DNA from: Hyperoodon ampullatus
Taxonomy: Eukaryota; Chordata; Mammalia; Artiodactyla; Ziphiidae
Direction of reading: 5' to 3'
NCBI GenBank assembly: GCA_949752795.1
Contig: CATKHW010000558.1
Span: 62,001 to 126,000, forward strand
Length of the DNA stretch: 64,000 nt
The notes under the pieces are model-generated. The model made no database searches. It saw nothing but the letters and a program-made list of their open reading frames with translations, and was not told the DNA's origin. Within the stretch, counting starts at the first letter, position 1, and each line of letters starts with the position of its first letter. This document shows, piece by piece, positions 41,878 through 54,150 of the stretch. The position numbers were made by a program, and so were the translations under genes.

Positions 41878-41907
<30 letters not shown>
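41878..41907 (+). repeat. T30 homopolymer at the L1 A-tail position
   Basis: Uninterrupted run of 30 T on the + strand (A30 on the L1 sense strand). The homologous site in other monomers is a shorter interrupted tract such as 43628-43646. This could be a true A-tail expansion or a sequencing or assembly length error. Confidence 0.95.
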
Positions 41908-41908
<1 letters not shown>

Positions 41909-41987
41909 AAATTCCTTTTTATAGTGGGTTAGAACTGATACTCACTGCCATGTTTATGCCAGTCTAGACAAACTTGATTCCCTTACG

Positions 41988-43725
41988 GAGACATAAGAAT
42001 ACATAGATTTTAAGATTCTTACCAGTCAGATATATTCCTCTGCGGGAAATATGGTGTTTTGAGTCCCTTTCACTGAGGAAAGTGTAGGTCTTTTCTATTC
42101 TGTAGTTGGTTTTTGGAACGGTACCTGTACTAATATCAAACTCTGGTTTTATGCATCACCCTACCTCTCCTTCCCCCTTAATCAGGCATAAGAGTGTTTT
42201 CCAAATGTGAGACTCTGTTCTTTTTCCTAACTCAGTTCATGTGTAGCCATGTTTACAGGACCTTCATAAGTGATATCTTATGATAAGTTTCTTTTTCTCT
42301 GTAACTTATTTCACTTAGAATCATCGTACCTGAATCCACTCATTTTGAAACTACTGGCCTTATGACATTGATTTCATGGCTGACTGATATTCCATCGTAG
42401 GTAAGTAACACAATTTCTTGAACCATTTTTGTCTTTCCTGGTATATTTAAGGTGTACCCAAGTTGAGGTTATTGTATACAGTGCAGCCCTAAATTTTGGG
42501 GTGGCTCTGTCTTATTGATTTTCAGTTTTCCAAAGGTATATTCTCTAGACTGTAATGGCCCTTGGCTCTGTAGCTCTGTCGTTTCCTTGTTTTAGGGAAC
42601 ACAGTGCACTCCTCCAGAGAGGCAGTTGGCAATTTACATCCTTTCCGTCAGCATAACTAGGCTCCCTGTTCTCCAGGGCTTATCTTGCCTTTCTGGTTAT
42701 TACACATTTTGCGGATGTCCCTTTTGACCAGTGGGATGTGATACTTCATTTTAGTGCAGATTTGCATTGCCTGCTTTCTTGCTTGGCTAAAAAGGGCGTA
42801 TGCATTTTCTCCTGAATATATTCAGGAGAAAATGCATACGCCCTTTTTGGCCAAGTGCATCATTGTCGAAGTTGTGCCCCTATTCCTGTGCTTCAAAGGT
42901 GATTCCAATGTACCCCTTGAAATCTGTTTCCTGCTATTCTGGCTCGCTTTCAAGTCCACCTCATTGCCTTCCCTCAACAGATTTTCGGACAGTTGTTGTC
43001 CTTTATTACTCTGCCAGTTTGTGCAATGCTGTGCCCCTGAGCTCCAATTTTCAACTCGTTTTTTGTGAGCTGACCGCAAGTCCAAAATTTTGGTTCAGGA
43101 CCTATACTGGTTCCAGGATGGTGTCTGAGACTTTGGTTAATTCTTCTTCCTGCCGGGAAATTAGAATGACATGTGCCATCCAAATGCCTAACAGCTACTC
43201 TCTCATTGGTTCTCCCACTTCCCTTTCATCCCATACCAAATTGGCCACCTGTGAGAACCAGGAGGTTAAAGGGGCTGTCTCTCCAAGTTGGGAGATTGAT
43301 AGTAAAGCAGTTGGAAAGTCAAACCGGAGCACCAGGAGAGGGATTATTAGCTGCGTTTTAGAAAACTTTCGTATTCACAGTGTGTCCATTCTCTAGGTTT
43401 CCCGTACATGTTATAGGTGTAGTAATATTCCCTTCAACCTGGAGAGTTGGGAACCTTGGAATGTGTGCCACACATTATTGCTTTAAATGGTCTGCATTTG
43501 CTCACCGAATCTGACCAATCCTCTCAGTCCCATGTGTCCAGGCTTATGCCATATACAGCTGTGGTTGTAGATAGGGTCATTCCAGGTTTCATCAGAGCAC
43601 CTGAAGGAATTGTAAAGAATTTCCCTGTTTTTTTGTTTTGTTTTTGAAAATCATTTTTATAGTGGGTTTGAGCTGATTCTCACTGCCATGTTTATGGGAG
43701 TCAAGACACACTTCATTCCCTTACG
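41988..43725 (-). repeat. composite monomer 2
   Basis: 1,738 bp. It carries the best-preserved palindrome of the array. Shared variants with monomer 3 (GAGCACCTGAAGG near 43594 and GAAAATCATTTTTATAG near 43646) make these two the closest pair. One base is missing near 43163 (GTGCCATCC instead of GTGCCCGTCC). This joins two otherwise separate open frames into a chance 198-codon frame at 42800-43396. Confidence 0.9.
42782..42855. repeat. palindrome, monomer 2 (best preserved)
   Basis: 74 bp with 37-bp arms and one mismatch (TTGGCTA against TGGCCAA at the outer end). Both arms carry the TGCATTTTC/GAAAATGCA variant where most monomers have TGCGTTTTC/GAAAACGCA. The change is therefore symmetric in the two arms. 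Confidence 0.95.
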
Positions 43726-45463
43726 GAGACATATCAATACATAGGTTTTAAGTTTCTTACTACTCAGATATATACCTCTGCGTGAAATATGGGGCTTTGA
43801 GTCCCTTTCACTGAGGAAAGTGTAGGTCTTTTCTATTCCGTAGTTGGTTTTTGGAACGGTACATGTACTAATATCAAACTCTGGTTTTATGCATCACCCC
43901 ACCTCTCCTTCCCCCTTAAGCAGGCACAAGAGTGTTTTCTAAATGTGGGACTCTGTTCTGTTTCCTAACTCAGTTCATGTGTAGCCATGTTACAGGACCT
44001 TCATAAGTGATATCTTATGATAAGTTTCTTTTTCTCTGTGACTTATTTCACTTGGAATCATCGTACCTGAATCCACTCATTTTGCTGCTACTGGCCTTAT
44101 AATTTTGATTTCGTGCCTGAGGGATATTCCATCGTACGTAAGTAACACAATTTCTTGAACAATTTTTGTATTTCCTAGGATATTTAAGGTGTACCCAAGT
44201 TGAGGTTCCTGTAAGCATTGTAGCACTAAATTTTGCGGTGGCTCTGTCTTATTGATTTTCAGTATTCCCAAGGTATATTCCCTAGACTGGAAGTGCCCTT
44301 GGCTCTGTTGCTCTGTTGTTTCCTTGTTTTAGGGAACACAGTGCACTCCTCCAGAGAGGCAGTTGGCAATTTACATCCTGTCCATCAGCATAACTGGACT
44401 CCCTGTTCTCCAGGGCCTATCTAGCCTTTCTGGATTTTACACATTTTGAGGATGTCCCTTTTGACCGGTGGGAAGTGATACTTCATTGTAGTGCAGATTT
44501 GCATTGCCCGCTTGCTTGCTTGGCCAAAATGCGCGTATGCGTTTTCTCCTGAATATATTCAGAAGAAAACGCATAAGCCCTTTTTGGCCAAGTGCATCAT
44601 TGTCGAAGTTGTGCCCCTATTCCTGTGCTTTAAATGTGATTCCAATGTACCTCTTGAAATCTGTTTCCTGCTATTCTGGTTCGCTTTCAATTCCGCCTCA
44701 TTGCCTTCCCTCAACAGATTTTCGGACGATTGTTGTCCTTTACTACTCTGCCAGTTTGTGCATTGCTGTGCCCCTGAGCTCCATTTTTCAACTCGTTTTT
44801 TGTGAGCTGACCGCAAGACCAAAATTTTTGTTCAGGACCTATACTGGTTCCCGGCGGGTGGCTGAGACTTTGGTTAATTCTTCTTCCTTCCGGGAAATTA
44901 GAATGACATGTGCCCGTCCAAATGCCTAACAGCTACTCTCTCATTGGTTCTCCCTCTTCCCTTTCATCCTCTACAAAATTGGCGACTTGTGAGAACCAGG
45001 AGGTTAAAGGGGCTGTCTCTCCAAGTTGGGAGATTGATAGTAAAGCAGTTAGAAAGTCAAACCGGAGCACCAGGAGAGGGATTATTAGTTGCGTTTTCGA
45101 AACCTTTCGTATTCACAGTGTGTCCATTCTCTAGGTTTCCCGTACATGTTATAGGTGTAGTAATATTCCCTTCATCCTGGAGAGTTGGGACCCTTGGAAT
45201 GTGTGCCACACATTATTGCTTTAAATGGTCTGCATTTGCTCACCGAATCTGACCAATCCTCTCAGTCCCATGTGTCCGGGCTTATGCCATATACAGCTGT
45301 GGTTGTAGATAGGGTCATTCCAGGTTTCATCAGAGCACCTGAAGGAATTGTAAAGAATTTCCCGGTTTTTTTGTTTTGTTTTTGAAAATCATTTTTATAG
45401 TGGGTTTGAGCTGATTCTCACTGCCATGTTTATGGCAGTCAAGACACACTTCATTCCCTTACG
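43726..45463 (-). repeat. composite monomer 3
   Basis: 1,738 bp, very similar to monomer 2 across segment c and the T-rich tract. It carries the GAGAACC and AAAGCAG variants typical of monomers 2, 3 and 6. A 141-codon frame (44504-44929) crosses the palindrome; I regard it as fortuitous. Confidence 0.9.
44519..44592. repeat. palindrome, monomer 3
   Basis: 74 bp, centre TGAATATATTCA, with a few mismatches (AAAATGCGCG in the left arm, CAGAAG and CATAAGCCC in the right arm). Confidence 0.92.
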
Positions 45464-47200
45464 GAGACATATCAATACATAGGTTTTAATTCTCTTACCA
45501 CTCAGATATATACCTCTCCGTGAAATATGGGGTTTTGAGTCCCTTTCACTGAGGAAAGTGTAGGTCTTTTCTATTCCGTAGTTGGTTTTTGGAACGGTAC
45601 ATGTACTAATATCAAACTCTGGTTTTATGCATCACCCCACCTCTCCTTCCCCCTTAAGCAGGCACAAGAGTGTTTTCTAAATGTGAGACTCCGTTCTGTT
45701 TCCTAACTCAGTTCATGTGTAGCCATGTTTACAGGACCTTCATAAGTGATACCTTATGATAAGTTTCTTTTTCTCTGTGACTTATTTCACTTAGAATCAT
45801 CGTACCTGAATCCACTCATTTTGCTGCTACTGGCCTTATAATTTTGATTTCATGACTGAGCGGTATTCCATCGTACGTAAGTAACACAATTTCTTGAACC
45901 ATTTTTGTCTTTCCTAGGATATTTATGGTGTACCCACGTTGTGGTTACTGTAAGCAGTGCAGCACTAAATTTTGCGGTGGCTCTGTCTTATTGATTTTCA
46001 GTATTCCCAACATATATTCCCTAGAATGGAAGTGCCCTTGGCTCTGTTGCTCTGTTGTTTCCTTGTTTTAGGGAAAACAATGCACTCCTCCAGAGAGGCA
46101 GTTGGCAATTTACATCCTGCCCATCAGCATAATTAGGCTCCCTGTTCTCCAGGGCCTGTCTTGCCTTTCTGGCTTTTTCACATTTTGCGGATGTCCCTTT
46201 TGACACGTGGGAAGTGATACGTCATTGTAGTTCAGATTTGCGTTGCCCGCTTGCTTGCTTGGCCAAAAGTACGTATGCGTTTTATCCATAATATATTCAG
46301 GAGAAAACACATACGCCCTTTCTGTCCAAGTGCACCATTGTCGAAGTTGTGCCCCTCTTCCTGTGCTTTAAAGGTGATTCCAATGTACCTCTTGAAATCT
46401 ATTTCCTTCTATTCTGGCTCGCTTTCAATTCCACCTCATTGCCTTCCCTCAACAGATTTTTGGACGATTGTTGTCCTTTACTTCTCTGACTGTTTGTGCA
46501 TTGCTGTGACCGTAAGCTCCATTTTTCAACTCGTTTTTTGTGAGCTGACCGCAAGACCAAAATTTTGGTTCAAGACCTATACTGTTTCCCGGGGGGTGGC
46601 TGAGACTTTGGTCAATTCTTCTTCCTTCCGGGAAATTAGAGTGACATGTGCCCGTCAAATGCCTAGCAGCTACTCTCTCATTGGTTCTCCATCTTCCCTT
46701 TCATCCTCTGCCAAATTGGCAACCTGTGCGAACCAGGAGGTTAAAGGGGCTGTCTTTCCATGTTGGGAGATTGATAGTAAATCTGTTGGAAAGTCAAACC
46801 GGAGCACCAGGAGAGGGATTATTATTTGAGTTTTAGTAATCTTTGATATTCACAGTGTGTCCATTCTCTAGGGTTCCCGTACATGTTATAGGTGTAGTAA
46901 TATTCCCTTCAACCTGCAGAGTTGGGACACTTGTTATGTGTGCCACACATTATTGCTTTAAATGGTCTGCATTTGCTCACCGAATCTGACCAATCCTCTC
47001 AGTCCCAAGTGTCCAGGCTTATGCCACATCCGGCTGTGGTTGTAGATAGGGTCATTCCAGGTTTCATCAGAACCCATGAAGGAATTGTAAAGAATTTCCC
47101 AGTTATTTTGTTTTGTTTTTGAAATTCCTTTTTATAGTGGGTTTGAGCTGATTCTCACTGCCATGTTTATGGCAGTCAAGACACACTTAATTCCCTTATA
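45464..47200 (-). repeat. composite monomer 4
   Basis: 1,737 bp. It pairs with monomer 5 through shared variants ACCCATGAAGG (near 47073) and TTTGAGTTTTAGTAATC (near 46827). A one-base deletion near 46651 (CCCGTCAAATG) fuses two frames into a chance 192-codon open frame at 46251-46829. Confidence 0.9.
46258..46330. repeat. palindrome, monomer 4 (degraded)
   Basis: 73 bp, one base shorter than most. The left arm is damaged (AAAAGTACGTATGCG then TTTATCCATAATATA) while the right arm keeps GGAGAAAACACATACGCCC. Confidence 0.88.
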
Positions 47201-48939
47201 GAGACATATCAATACATAGGTTTTAAGATTCTTACTAGTCAGATATATTCCTGTGCGAGAAATATGGGGTTTTGAGTCCATTTCATTGAGGAAAGTGTAG
47301 GTCTTGTTTATTCCGTAGTTGGTTTTTGGAACGGTACATGTACTAGTATCAAACTCTGGTTTTATGCATCACCCCACCTCTCCTTCCCCCTTAAGCAGGA
47401 ATAAGAGTTTTTTCTAAATGTGAGACTCTGTTCTCTTTCCTAACTCATTTCATGTGTAGCCATGTTTACAGGAACTTCATAATTGATATCTTATGATAAG
47501 TTTCTTTTTCTCTGTGACTTATTTCACTTAGAATCATCGTACCTGAATCCAATCATTTTGCTGCTACTGGCCTTATAACATTGATTTCATGGCTGAGGGA
47601 TATTCCATCGTAAGTAAGTAAAACAATTTCTTTAACCATTTTTTGTCTTTCCTAGGATATTTAAGGTGTACACAAGTTGAGGTTATTCTAAGCAGTGCAG
47701 CACTGTATTTTGAGGTGGCTCTGTCTTATTGATTTTCAGTATTCCCAAGCTATATTCCCTAGACTGGAAGTGCCCTTGGCTCTGTTGCTCTGTTGGTTCC
47801 TTGTTTATTGAACACAATGCACTCCTCCAGAGAGGCAGTTGGCAATTTACATCCTGCCCATCAGCATAACTAGGCTCCCTGTTCTCCCGGGCCTGCCTTG
47901 CCTTTATGGTTTTTACACATTTTGTGGATGTCCCTTTCGACCGGTGGGAAGTGATACTTCATTGTAGTACAGATTTGCATTGCCCGCTTGCCTGCTTGGC
48001 CAAAAAGGACGTATGCGTTTTCTCCTGAATATATTCTGGAGAAAACACATACGGCATTTCTGGCCAAGTGCATCTTTGTCGAAGTTGTGCCCCTCTTCCT
48101 GTGCTTTAAAGGCGATTCCAATGTACCTCTTGAAATCTATTTCCTGCTATTCTGGCTCGCTTTCAATTCCGGCTCATTGCCTTCCCACAACAGATTTTTG
48201 GACGATTGTTGTCCTTTACTTCTCTGACTGTTTGTGCATTGCTGTGCCCCTAAGCTCCATTTTTCAACTCGTTTTTTGTGAGCTTACCGCAAGTCCAAAA
48301 TTTTGGTTCAAGTCCTATACTGGTTGGCGGCGGGTGGCTGAGACTTTGGTCAATTCTTCTTCCTTCTGGGAAATTAGAGTGACATGTGCCCGTCCAAATG
48401 CCTAACAGCTACTCTCTCATTGGTTCTCCCTCTTCCCTTTCATCGTCTGCCAAATTGGCAACCTGTGCGAACCAGGAGGTTAAAGGGGCTGTCTTTCCAT
48501 GTTGGGAGATTGATAGTAAATCTGTTGGAAAGTCAAACCGGAGCACCAGGAGTGGGATTATTATTTGAGTTTTAGTAATCTTTGATATTCACAGTGTGTC
48601 CATTCTCTAGGGTTCCCGTACATGTTATAGGTGTAGTAATATTCCCTTCAACCTGGAGAGTTGGGACCCTTGGAATGTGTGACACACATTATTGCTTTAA
48701 ATGGTCTGCATTTGCTCACCGAATCTGACCAATCCTCTCATTGCCAAGTGTCCAGGTTTATGCCACATCCAGCTCTTGTTGTAGATAGGGTCATTCCAGG
48801 TTTCATCAGAACCCATGAAGGAATTGTAAAGAATTTCCCAGTTTTTTTGTTTTGTTTTTGAAATTCCTTTTTATAGTGGGTTTGAGCTGATTATCACTGC
48901 CATGTTTATGGCAGTCAAGACACACTTCATTCCCTTACA
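47201..48939 (-). repeat. composite monomer 5
   Basis: 1,739 bp, closest to monomer 4. At the usual A-tail site it has T7-G-T4-G-T5 (about 48842-48860), a typical unexpanded tract. It carries a 141-codon fortuitous frame (47980-48405) homologous to that of monomer 3. Confidence 0.9.
47995..48068. repeat. palindrome, monomer 5
   Basis: 74 bp with TGAATATATTCT at the centre. The right arm carries CACATACGGCATTTCTGG, the variant arm also found in monomer 1. Confidence 0.9.
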
Positions 48940-50678
48940 GAGACATATCAATACATAGGTTTTAAGATTCTTACTATTCAGATATATACCTCTGCGGGAA
49001 ATATGGTGTTTTGAGTCCCTTTCACTGAGGAAATTGTAGGTCTTTTCTATTCCGTAGTTGGTTTTTGGAACGGTACATGTACTAATATCAAACTCTGGTT
49101 TTATGCATCACCCCACCTCTCCTTCCCCCTTAAGCAGGCATAAGAGTGTTTTTTAAATGTGAGACTCTGTTCTGTTTCCTAACTCAGTTCATTTGTAGCC
49201 ATGTTTACCGGACCTTCATAAGTGATATCTTATGATAAGTTTCTTTTTCTCTGTGACTTATTTCACTTATAATCATCGTACCTGAATCCACTCATTTTGC
49301 TGCTACTGGCCTTATGACATTGATTTCATAGCTGACTGATATTCCATCATATGTAAGTAACACAATTTCTTGAAACATTTTTGTCTTTCCTGGGATATTT
49401 ATGGTGTACCCAAGTTGAGGTTCTTGTAAGCAGTGCAGCCCTAAATTTTGTGGTGGCTCTCTCTTATTGATTTTCAATTTTCCCAAGGTATACTCCATAG
49501 ACCGGTAGTGCCCTTGGCTCTGTAGCTCTGTTGTTTCCTTGTTTTAGGGAACACAGTGCACTCCTCCAGAGAGGCAGTTGGCAATTTACATCCTGTCCAT
49601 CAGCATAACTAGACTCCCTGTTCTCCAGGGCCTATCTTGCCATTCTGGATTTTACAGATTTTGCGGATGTCCCTTTAGACCGGTGGGAAGTGAAACTTCA
49701 TTGTAGTGCAGATTTGCATTGCCCGCTTGCTTGCTTGGCCAAAAAGCGTGTATGCATTTTCTCCTGAATATATTCAGGAGAAAACGCATAAGCCCTTTTT
49801 GGCCAAGTGCATCATTGTCGAAGTTGTGCCCCTATTCCTGTGCTTTAAAGGCGATTCCAATGTACCTCTTGAAATCTGTTTCCTGCTATTCTGGTTCGTT
49901 TTCAAGTCGGCCTCTTTGTCTTCCCCCAGCAGATTTTCGGACGATTGTTGTCCTTTACTACTCTGCCAGTTTGTGCATTGCTGTGCCCCTGAGCTCCATT
50001 TTTCAACTCATTTTTTGTGAGCTGACCGCAAGTCCAAAATTTTGGTTCAGGACCCATACTGGTTCCAGGCGGGTGTCTGAGACTTTGGTTAATTCTTCTT
50101 CCTGCCGGGAAATTAGAATGACATGTGTCCGTCCAAATGCCTAAAAGCTACTCTCTCATTGGTTCTCCCTCTTCCCTTTCATCCTCTACAAAATTGGCCA
50201 CCTGTGAGAACCAGGAGGTTAAAGGGGCTGTCTGTTCAATTTGGGAGCTTGATAGTAAAGCAGTTGGAAAGTCAAACCGGAGCACCAGGAGAGGGATTAT
50301 TAGTTGCGTTTTAGAAACCTTTTGTATTCACAGTGTGTCCATTCTCTGGGTTTCCCGTACATGTTATAGCTGTAGTAATAATCCCTTCAACCTGGAGAGT
50401 TGGGAATCTTGGAATGTGTGCCACGCGATATTTCTTTAAAGGGTCTGCATTTGCTCACCGAATCTCACCAATCCTCTCATTCCCAAGTGTCCATCCTTAT
50501 GCCACATCCAGCTGTCATTGTAGATAGGGTCATTCCAGGTTTCATCAGAGCCCCTGAAGGAATTGTAAAGAATTTCCCTGTTTTTTTGTTTTATTTTTGA
50601 AATTCCTTTTTATAGTGGGTTTGAACTGATTCTCACTCACATGTTTATGCCAGTCTAGACAAACTTGTTTCCCTTACG
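48940..50678 (-). repeat. composite monomer 6
   Basis: 1,739 bp. It carries the GAGAACC/AAAGCAG subtype of segment c, like monomers 2 and 3 but separated from them by two monomers of the other subtype. A 141-codon fortuitous frame is at 49719-50144. Confidence 0.9.
49734..49807. repeat. palindrome, monomer 6
   Basis: 74 bp, perfect TGAATATATTCA centre and CTCC/GGAG inner stems. Mismatches occur in the outer half (AAGCGTGTATGCA on the left against CGCATAAGCCC on the right). Confidence 0.92.
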
Positions 50679-52415
50679 GAGACATATCAATACATAGGGT
50701 TTAAGATTCTTATCAGTCAGATATATACCTCTGCGGGAAATATGGTGTTTTGAGTCCCTTTCACTGAGGAAAGTGTAGGTCTTGTGTATTCCGTATTTGG
50801 TTTTTGGAACCGTACCTGTACTAATATCAAACTCTGGTTTTATGCATCACTCCACCGCTCCTTCTCCCTTAAGCAGGCATAAGAGTGTTTTCTCAATGTT
50901 ATACTCTGTTCTCTTCCCTAACTCAGTTCATGTGTAGCTATGTTTACAGGACCTTCATAAGTGATATCTCATGATAAGTTTCTTTTTCTCTGTGACTTAT
51001 TTCACTTAGAATCATCGTACCTGAATACACTCATTTTGAAGCTACTGGCCTTATGACATTTATTTCATGGCTGACTGATATTCCATCGTACGTAAGTAAC
51101 ACAGTTTCTTCAACCATTTTTGTCTTTCCTGGGATATTTAAGGTGTACCCAAGTTGAGGTTCTTGTAATCAGTGCAGCCTAAATTTTGTGGTGACCCTGT
51201 CTTATTGATTTTCAGTTTTCCCAAGGTATATTCCCTAGACTGGAAGTGCCCTTGGCTCTGTTGCTCTGTTGTTTCCTTCTATTAGGGAACACAATGCACT
51301 CCTCCAGAGAGGCAGTTGGCAATTTACATCCTGCCCATCATCATAACTAGGCTCCCTGTTCTCCACGGCCTGTCTTGCCTTTCTGGGTCTTACACATTTT
51401 GTGGATGTCCCTTTTGACCGCTGGGAAATGATACTTCATTGTAGTGTAGATTTGCATTGCCCGCATGCTTGTTTGGCCAAAAAGGGCGTATACGTTATTT
51501 TCTGAATATATTCAGGAAAAACACATACGCCATTTCTGGCCAAGTACATCATTGTCAAAGTTGTGCCCCTATTCCTGTGCTTTAAAGGTGATTCCAATGT
51601 ACCTCTTTAAATCTGTTTCCTGCTATTCTGGCTCGCTTTGAAGTCTCCCTCATTGCGTTCCCTCAACAGATTTTTGGATGATTTTTGTCCTTTATTACTC
51701 TGACAGTTTGTGCTTTGCTGTGCCCCTAACCTCCATTTTTCAACTCGTTTTTTGTGAGCTGACTGCAAGTCCAAAATTTTGGTTCAGGACCTATAGTGGT
51801 TCCCGGCGGGTGGCTGAGTCTTTGGTTTATTCTTCTTCCTGCCGGGAAATTAGAGTGACATGTGCCCGTCCAAATGCCTAACAGCTACTCTCTCATTGGT
51901 TCTCCCTCTTCCCTTTCATCCTCTGCCAAATTGGCAACCTGTGCGAACCATGAGGTTAAAGGGGCTATCTTTCCAAGTTGGGAGATTGATAGTAAAGCAG
52001 TTGGAAAGTCAAACCGGAGCACCAGGAGAAGGACTATTAGTTGAGTTTTTGAAATCTTTCATATTCACAGTGTGTCCATTCTCTAGGTTTCCCGTACATG
52101 TTATAGCTGTAGTAATATTCCCTTCAACCTGGAGAGTTGGGACCCTTGGAATGTGTGCCACACGTTTTTGCTTTAAATGGTATGCATTTGCTCACTGAAT
52201 CTCACCAATCCCCTCAGTCCCAAGTGTCCAGCCTTATACCACATGCAGCTGTCATTGTAGATAGGGTCATTCCAGGTTTCATCAGAGCCCTTGAAGGAAT
52301 TGTAAAGAATTTCCCAGTTTTTTCGTTTTGTATTTGAAATTCGTTTTTATAGTGGGTTTGAGCTGATTCTCACTGCCATGTTTATGTCACTCTAGACACA
52401 CTTCATTCCCTTACG
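50679..52415 (-). repeat. composite monomer 7
   Basis: 1,737 bp with a mixture of the two subtypes: AAAGCAG of the 2/3/6 type together with GCGAACC of the 1/4/5 type. This looks like a recombinant or converted monomer. Confidence 0.88.
51472..51544. repeat. palindrome, monomer 7 (degraded)
   Basis: 73 bp. The inner stem is damaged on both sides (GTTATTTTCTGAATATA and TTCAGGAAAAACACA), so it is one of the weakest hairpins in the array. Confidence 0.85.
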
Positions 52416-54150
52416 GAGACATATCACTACATATGTTTTAAGTTTCTTACTACTCAGATATATACCTCTGCGGGAAATATGGGGTTTTGAGTCCCTTTCA
52501 CTGAGGAAAGTGTAGGTCTTTTCTATTCCATAGTTGGTTTTTGGAATGGTACATGTACTAATATCAAACTCTGGTTTTATGCATCACCCCACCTCTCCTT
52601 CCCCGTTAAGGAAGCATAAGAGTGTTTTCTAAATGTGAGACTGTTCTCTTTCCTAGCTCAGTTCATGTGTAGCAATGTTTACAGGACCTTCATAAGTGAT
52701 ATCTTATGATAAGTTTCTTTTTCTCTGTGACTTATTTCACTTAGAATCATCATACCTGAATCCAATCATTTTGCTGCTACTGGCCTTATGATATTGATTT
52801 CATGGCTGACTGATATTCCATCGTACGTAAGTAACACAATTTCTTGAAACATTTTTGTCTTTCCTGGGATATTTAAGGTGTACCCAAGTTGAGGTTCTTG
52901 TAAGCAGTGCAGCACTAAATTTTCGGTGGCTCTGTCTTATTTATTTTCAGTTTTCCCAAGGTATATTCCCTAGACTGGAAGTGTGCTTGGCTCTGTAGCT
53001 CTGTTGTTTCCTTGTTTTAGGGAACACAATGCACTCCTCCAGAGAGCCAGTTGGCAATTTACATCCTGCCCACCTGCATAACTAGGCTCCCTGTTCTCCA
53101 GGGCCTGTCGTGTCTTTCTAGTTTTTACACATTTTGCGGATATACCTTTTGACCGGTGGGAAGTGATACTTCATTGTAGTGTAGATTTGCATTGCCCACT
53201 TACTTGCTTGGCCAAAAAGGGCGTATGCGTTTTCTCTTGAATATATTCAGGAGAAAACTCATACGCCCTTTCTGGCTAAGTGTATCATTGTCGAAGTTGT
53301 GCCCCTCTTCCTGTGATTTAAAGTTGATTCCAGTGTACCTCTTGAAATCTGTTTCCTCCTATTCTGGCTCGCTTTCAATTCCGCCTCGTTGCCTTCCCTC
53401 AACAGATTTTTGGACGATTTTTGTCCTTTATTACTCTGCCCGTTTGTGAATTGCTGTGCCCCTGAGCTCCGTTTTTCAACTCGTTTTTTGTGAGCTGACC
53501 GCAAGTCCAAAATTTTGGTTCAGGACCTATACTGGTTCCCGGCGAGTGGCTGAGTCTTTGGTTAATTCTTCTTCCTGCGGGAAATTAGAGTGACATATGC
53601 CAGTCCAAATGCCTAACAGCTACTCTCTCATTGGTTCTCCCTCTTCCCTTTCATCCTCTGCCAAATTGGCAAGCTGTGTGAACCAGGAGGTTAAAGGGGC
53701 TGTCTTTCCAAGTTGGGAGATTGATAGTAAATCAGTTGGAAAGTCAAACCGGAGCACCAGGTGAGTGAATATTAGTTGAGTTTTAGAAAAATTTCGTATT
53801 CAAGTGTGTCCATTCTCTAGGTTCCCCGTACATGTTATAGCTGTAGTAATATTCCCTTCAACCTGGATAGTTGGGAGCCTTGGAATGTGTGCCACGCGTT
53901 ATTGCTTTAAAGGGTCTGCATTTGCTCACCGAATCTCACCAATACTCTCAGTCCCAAGTGTCCAGGCTTATGCCACATCCAGCTGTTGTTGTAGATAGGG
54001 TCATTCCATGTTTCATCAGAGCCCCTGAAGGAATTGTAAAGAATTTCTATGTTTTTTTTGTTTTGTTTTTGAAATTCCCTTTTATAGTGGTTTTGAGCTT
54101 ATTCTCACTGCCATGTTTATGCCAGTCTAGACTCACTTGATTCCCTTACA
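52416..54150 (-). repeat. composite monomer 8
   Basis: 1,735 bp, last complete monomer. It has a GTGAACC variant where others have GCGAACC or GAGAACC, and AAATCAG where others have AAATCTG or AAAGCAG. It is intermediate between the two subtypes. Confidence 0.9.
53207..53280. repeat. palindrome, monomer 8
   Basis: 74 bp, TGAATATATTCA centre. It has a few mismatches (TTTCTCTTG in the left arm, CTCATACGCC and CTGGCTAAG in the right arm). Confidence 0.9.

Larger units (their letters stand above)
40240..41987 (-). repeat. composite monomer 1
   Basis: 1,748 bp, the longest monomer. It joins minisatellite abruptly at 40239/40240. Its palindrome (41033-41106) is among the more degraded ones. The T-rich tract has become an uninterrupted run of 30 T (41878-41907) where other monomers have T7-G-T4-G-T5, which explains most of the extra length. 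In segment c it has the GCGAACC / AAATCTG sequence variants shared with monomers 4 and 5. Confidence 0.9.

Noticed and set aside
42800..43396. 198-codon frame as a gene
   Set aside because: It lies antisense to L1-derived DNA, runs through a palindrome, is interrupted in most homologous monomers, and owes its length to a one-base deletion. I see no recognisable domain.
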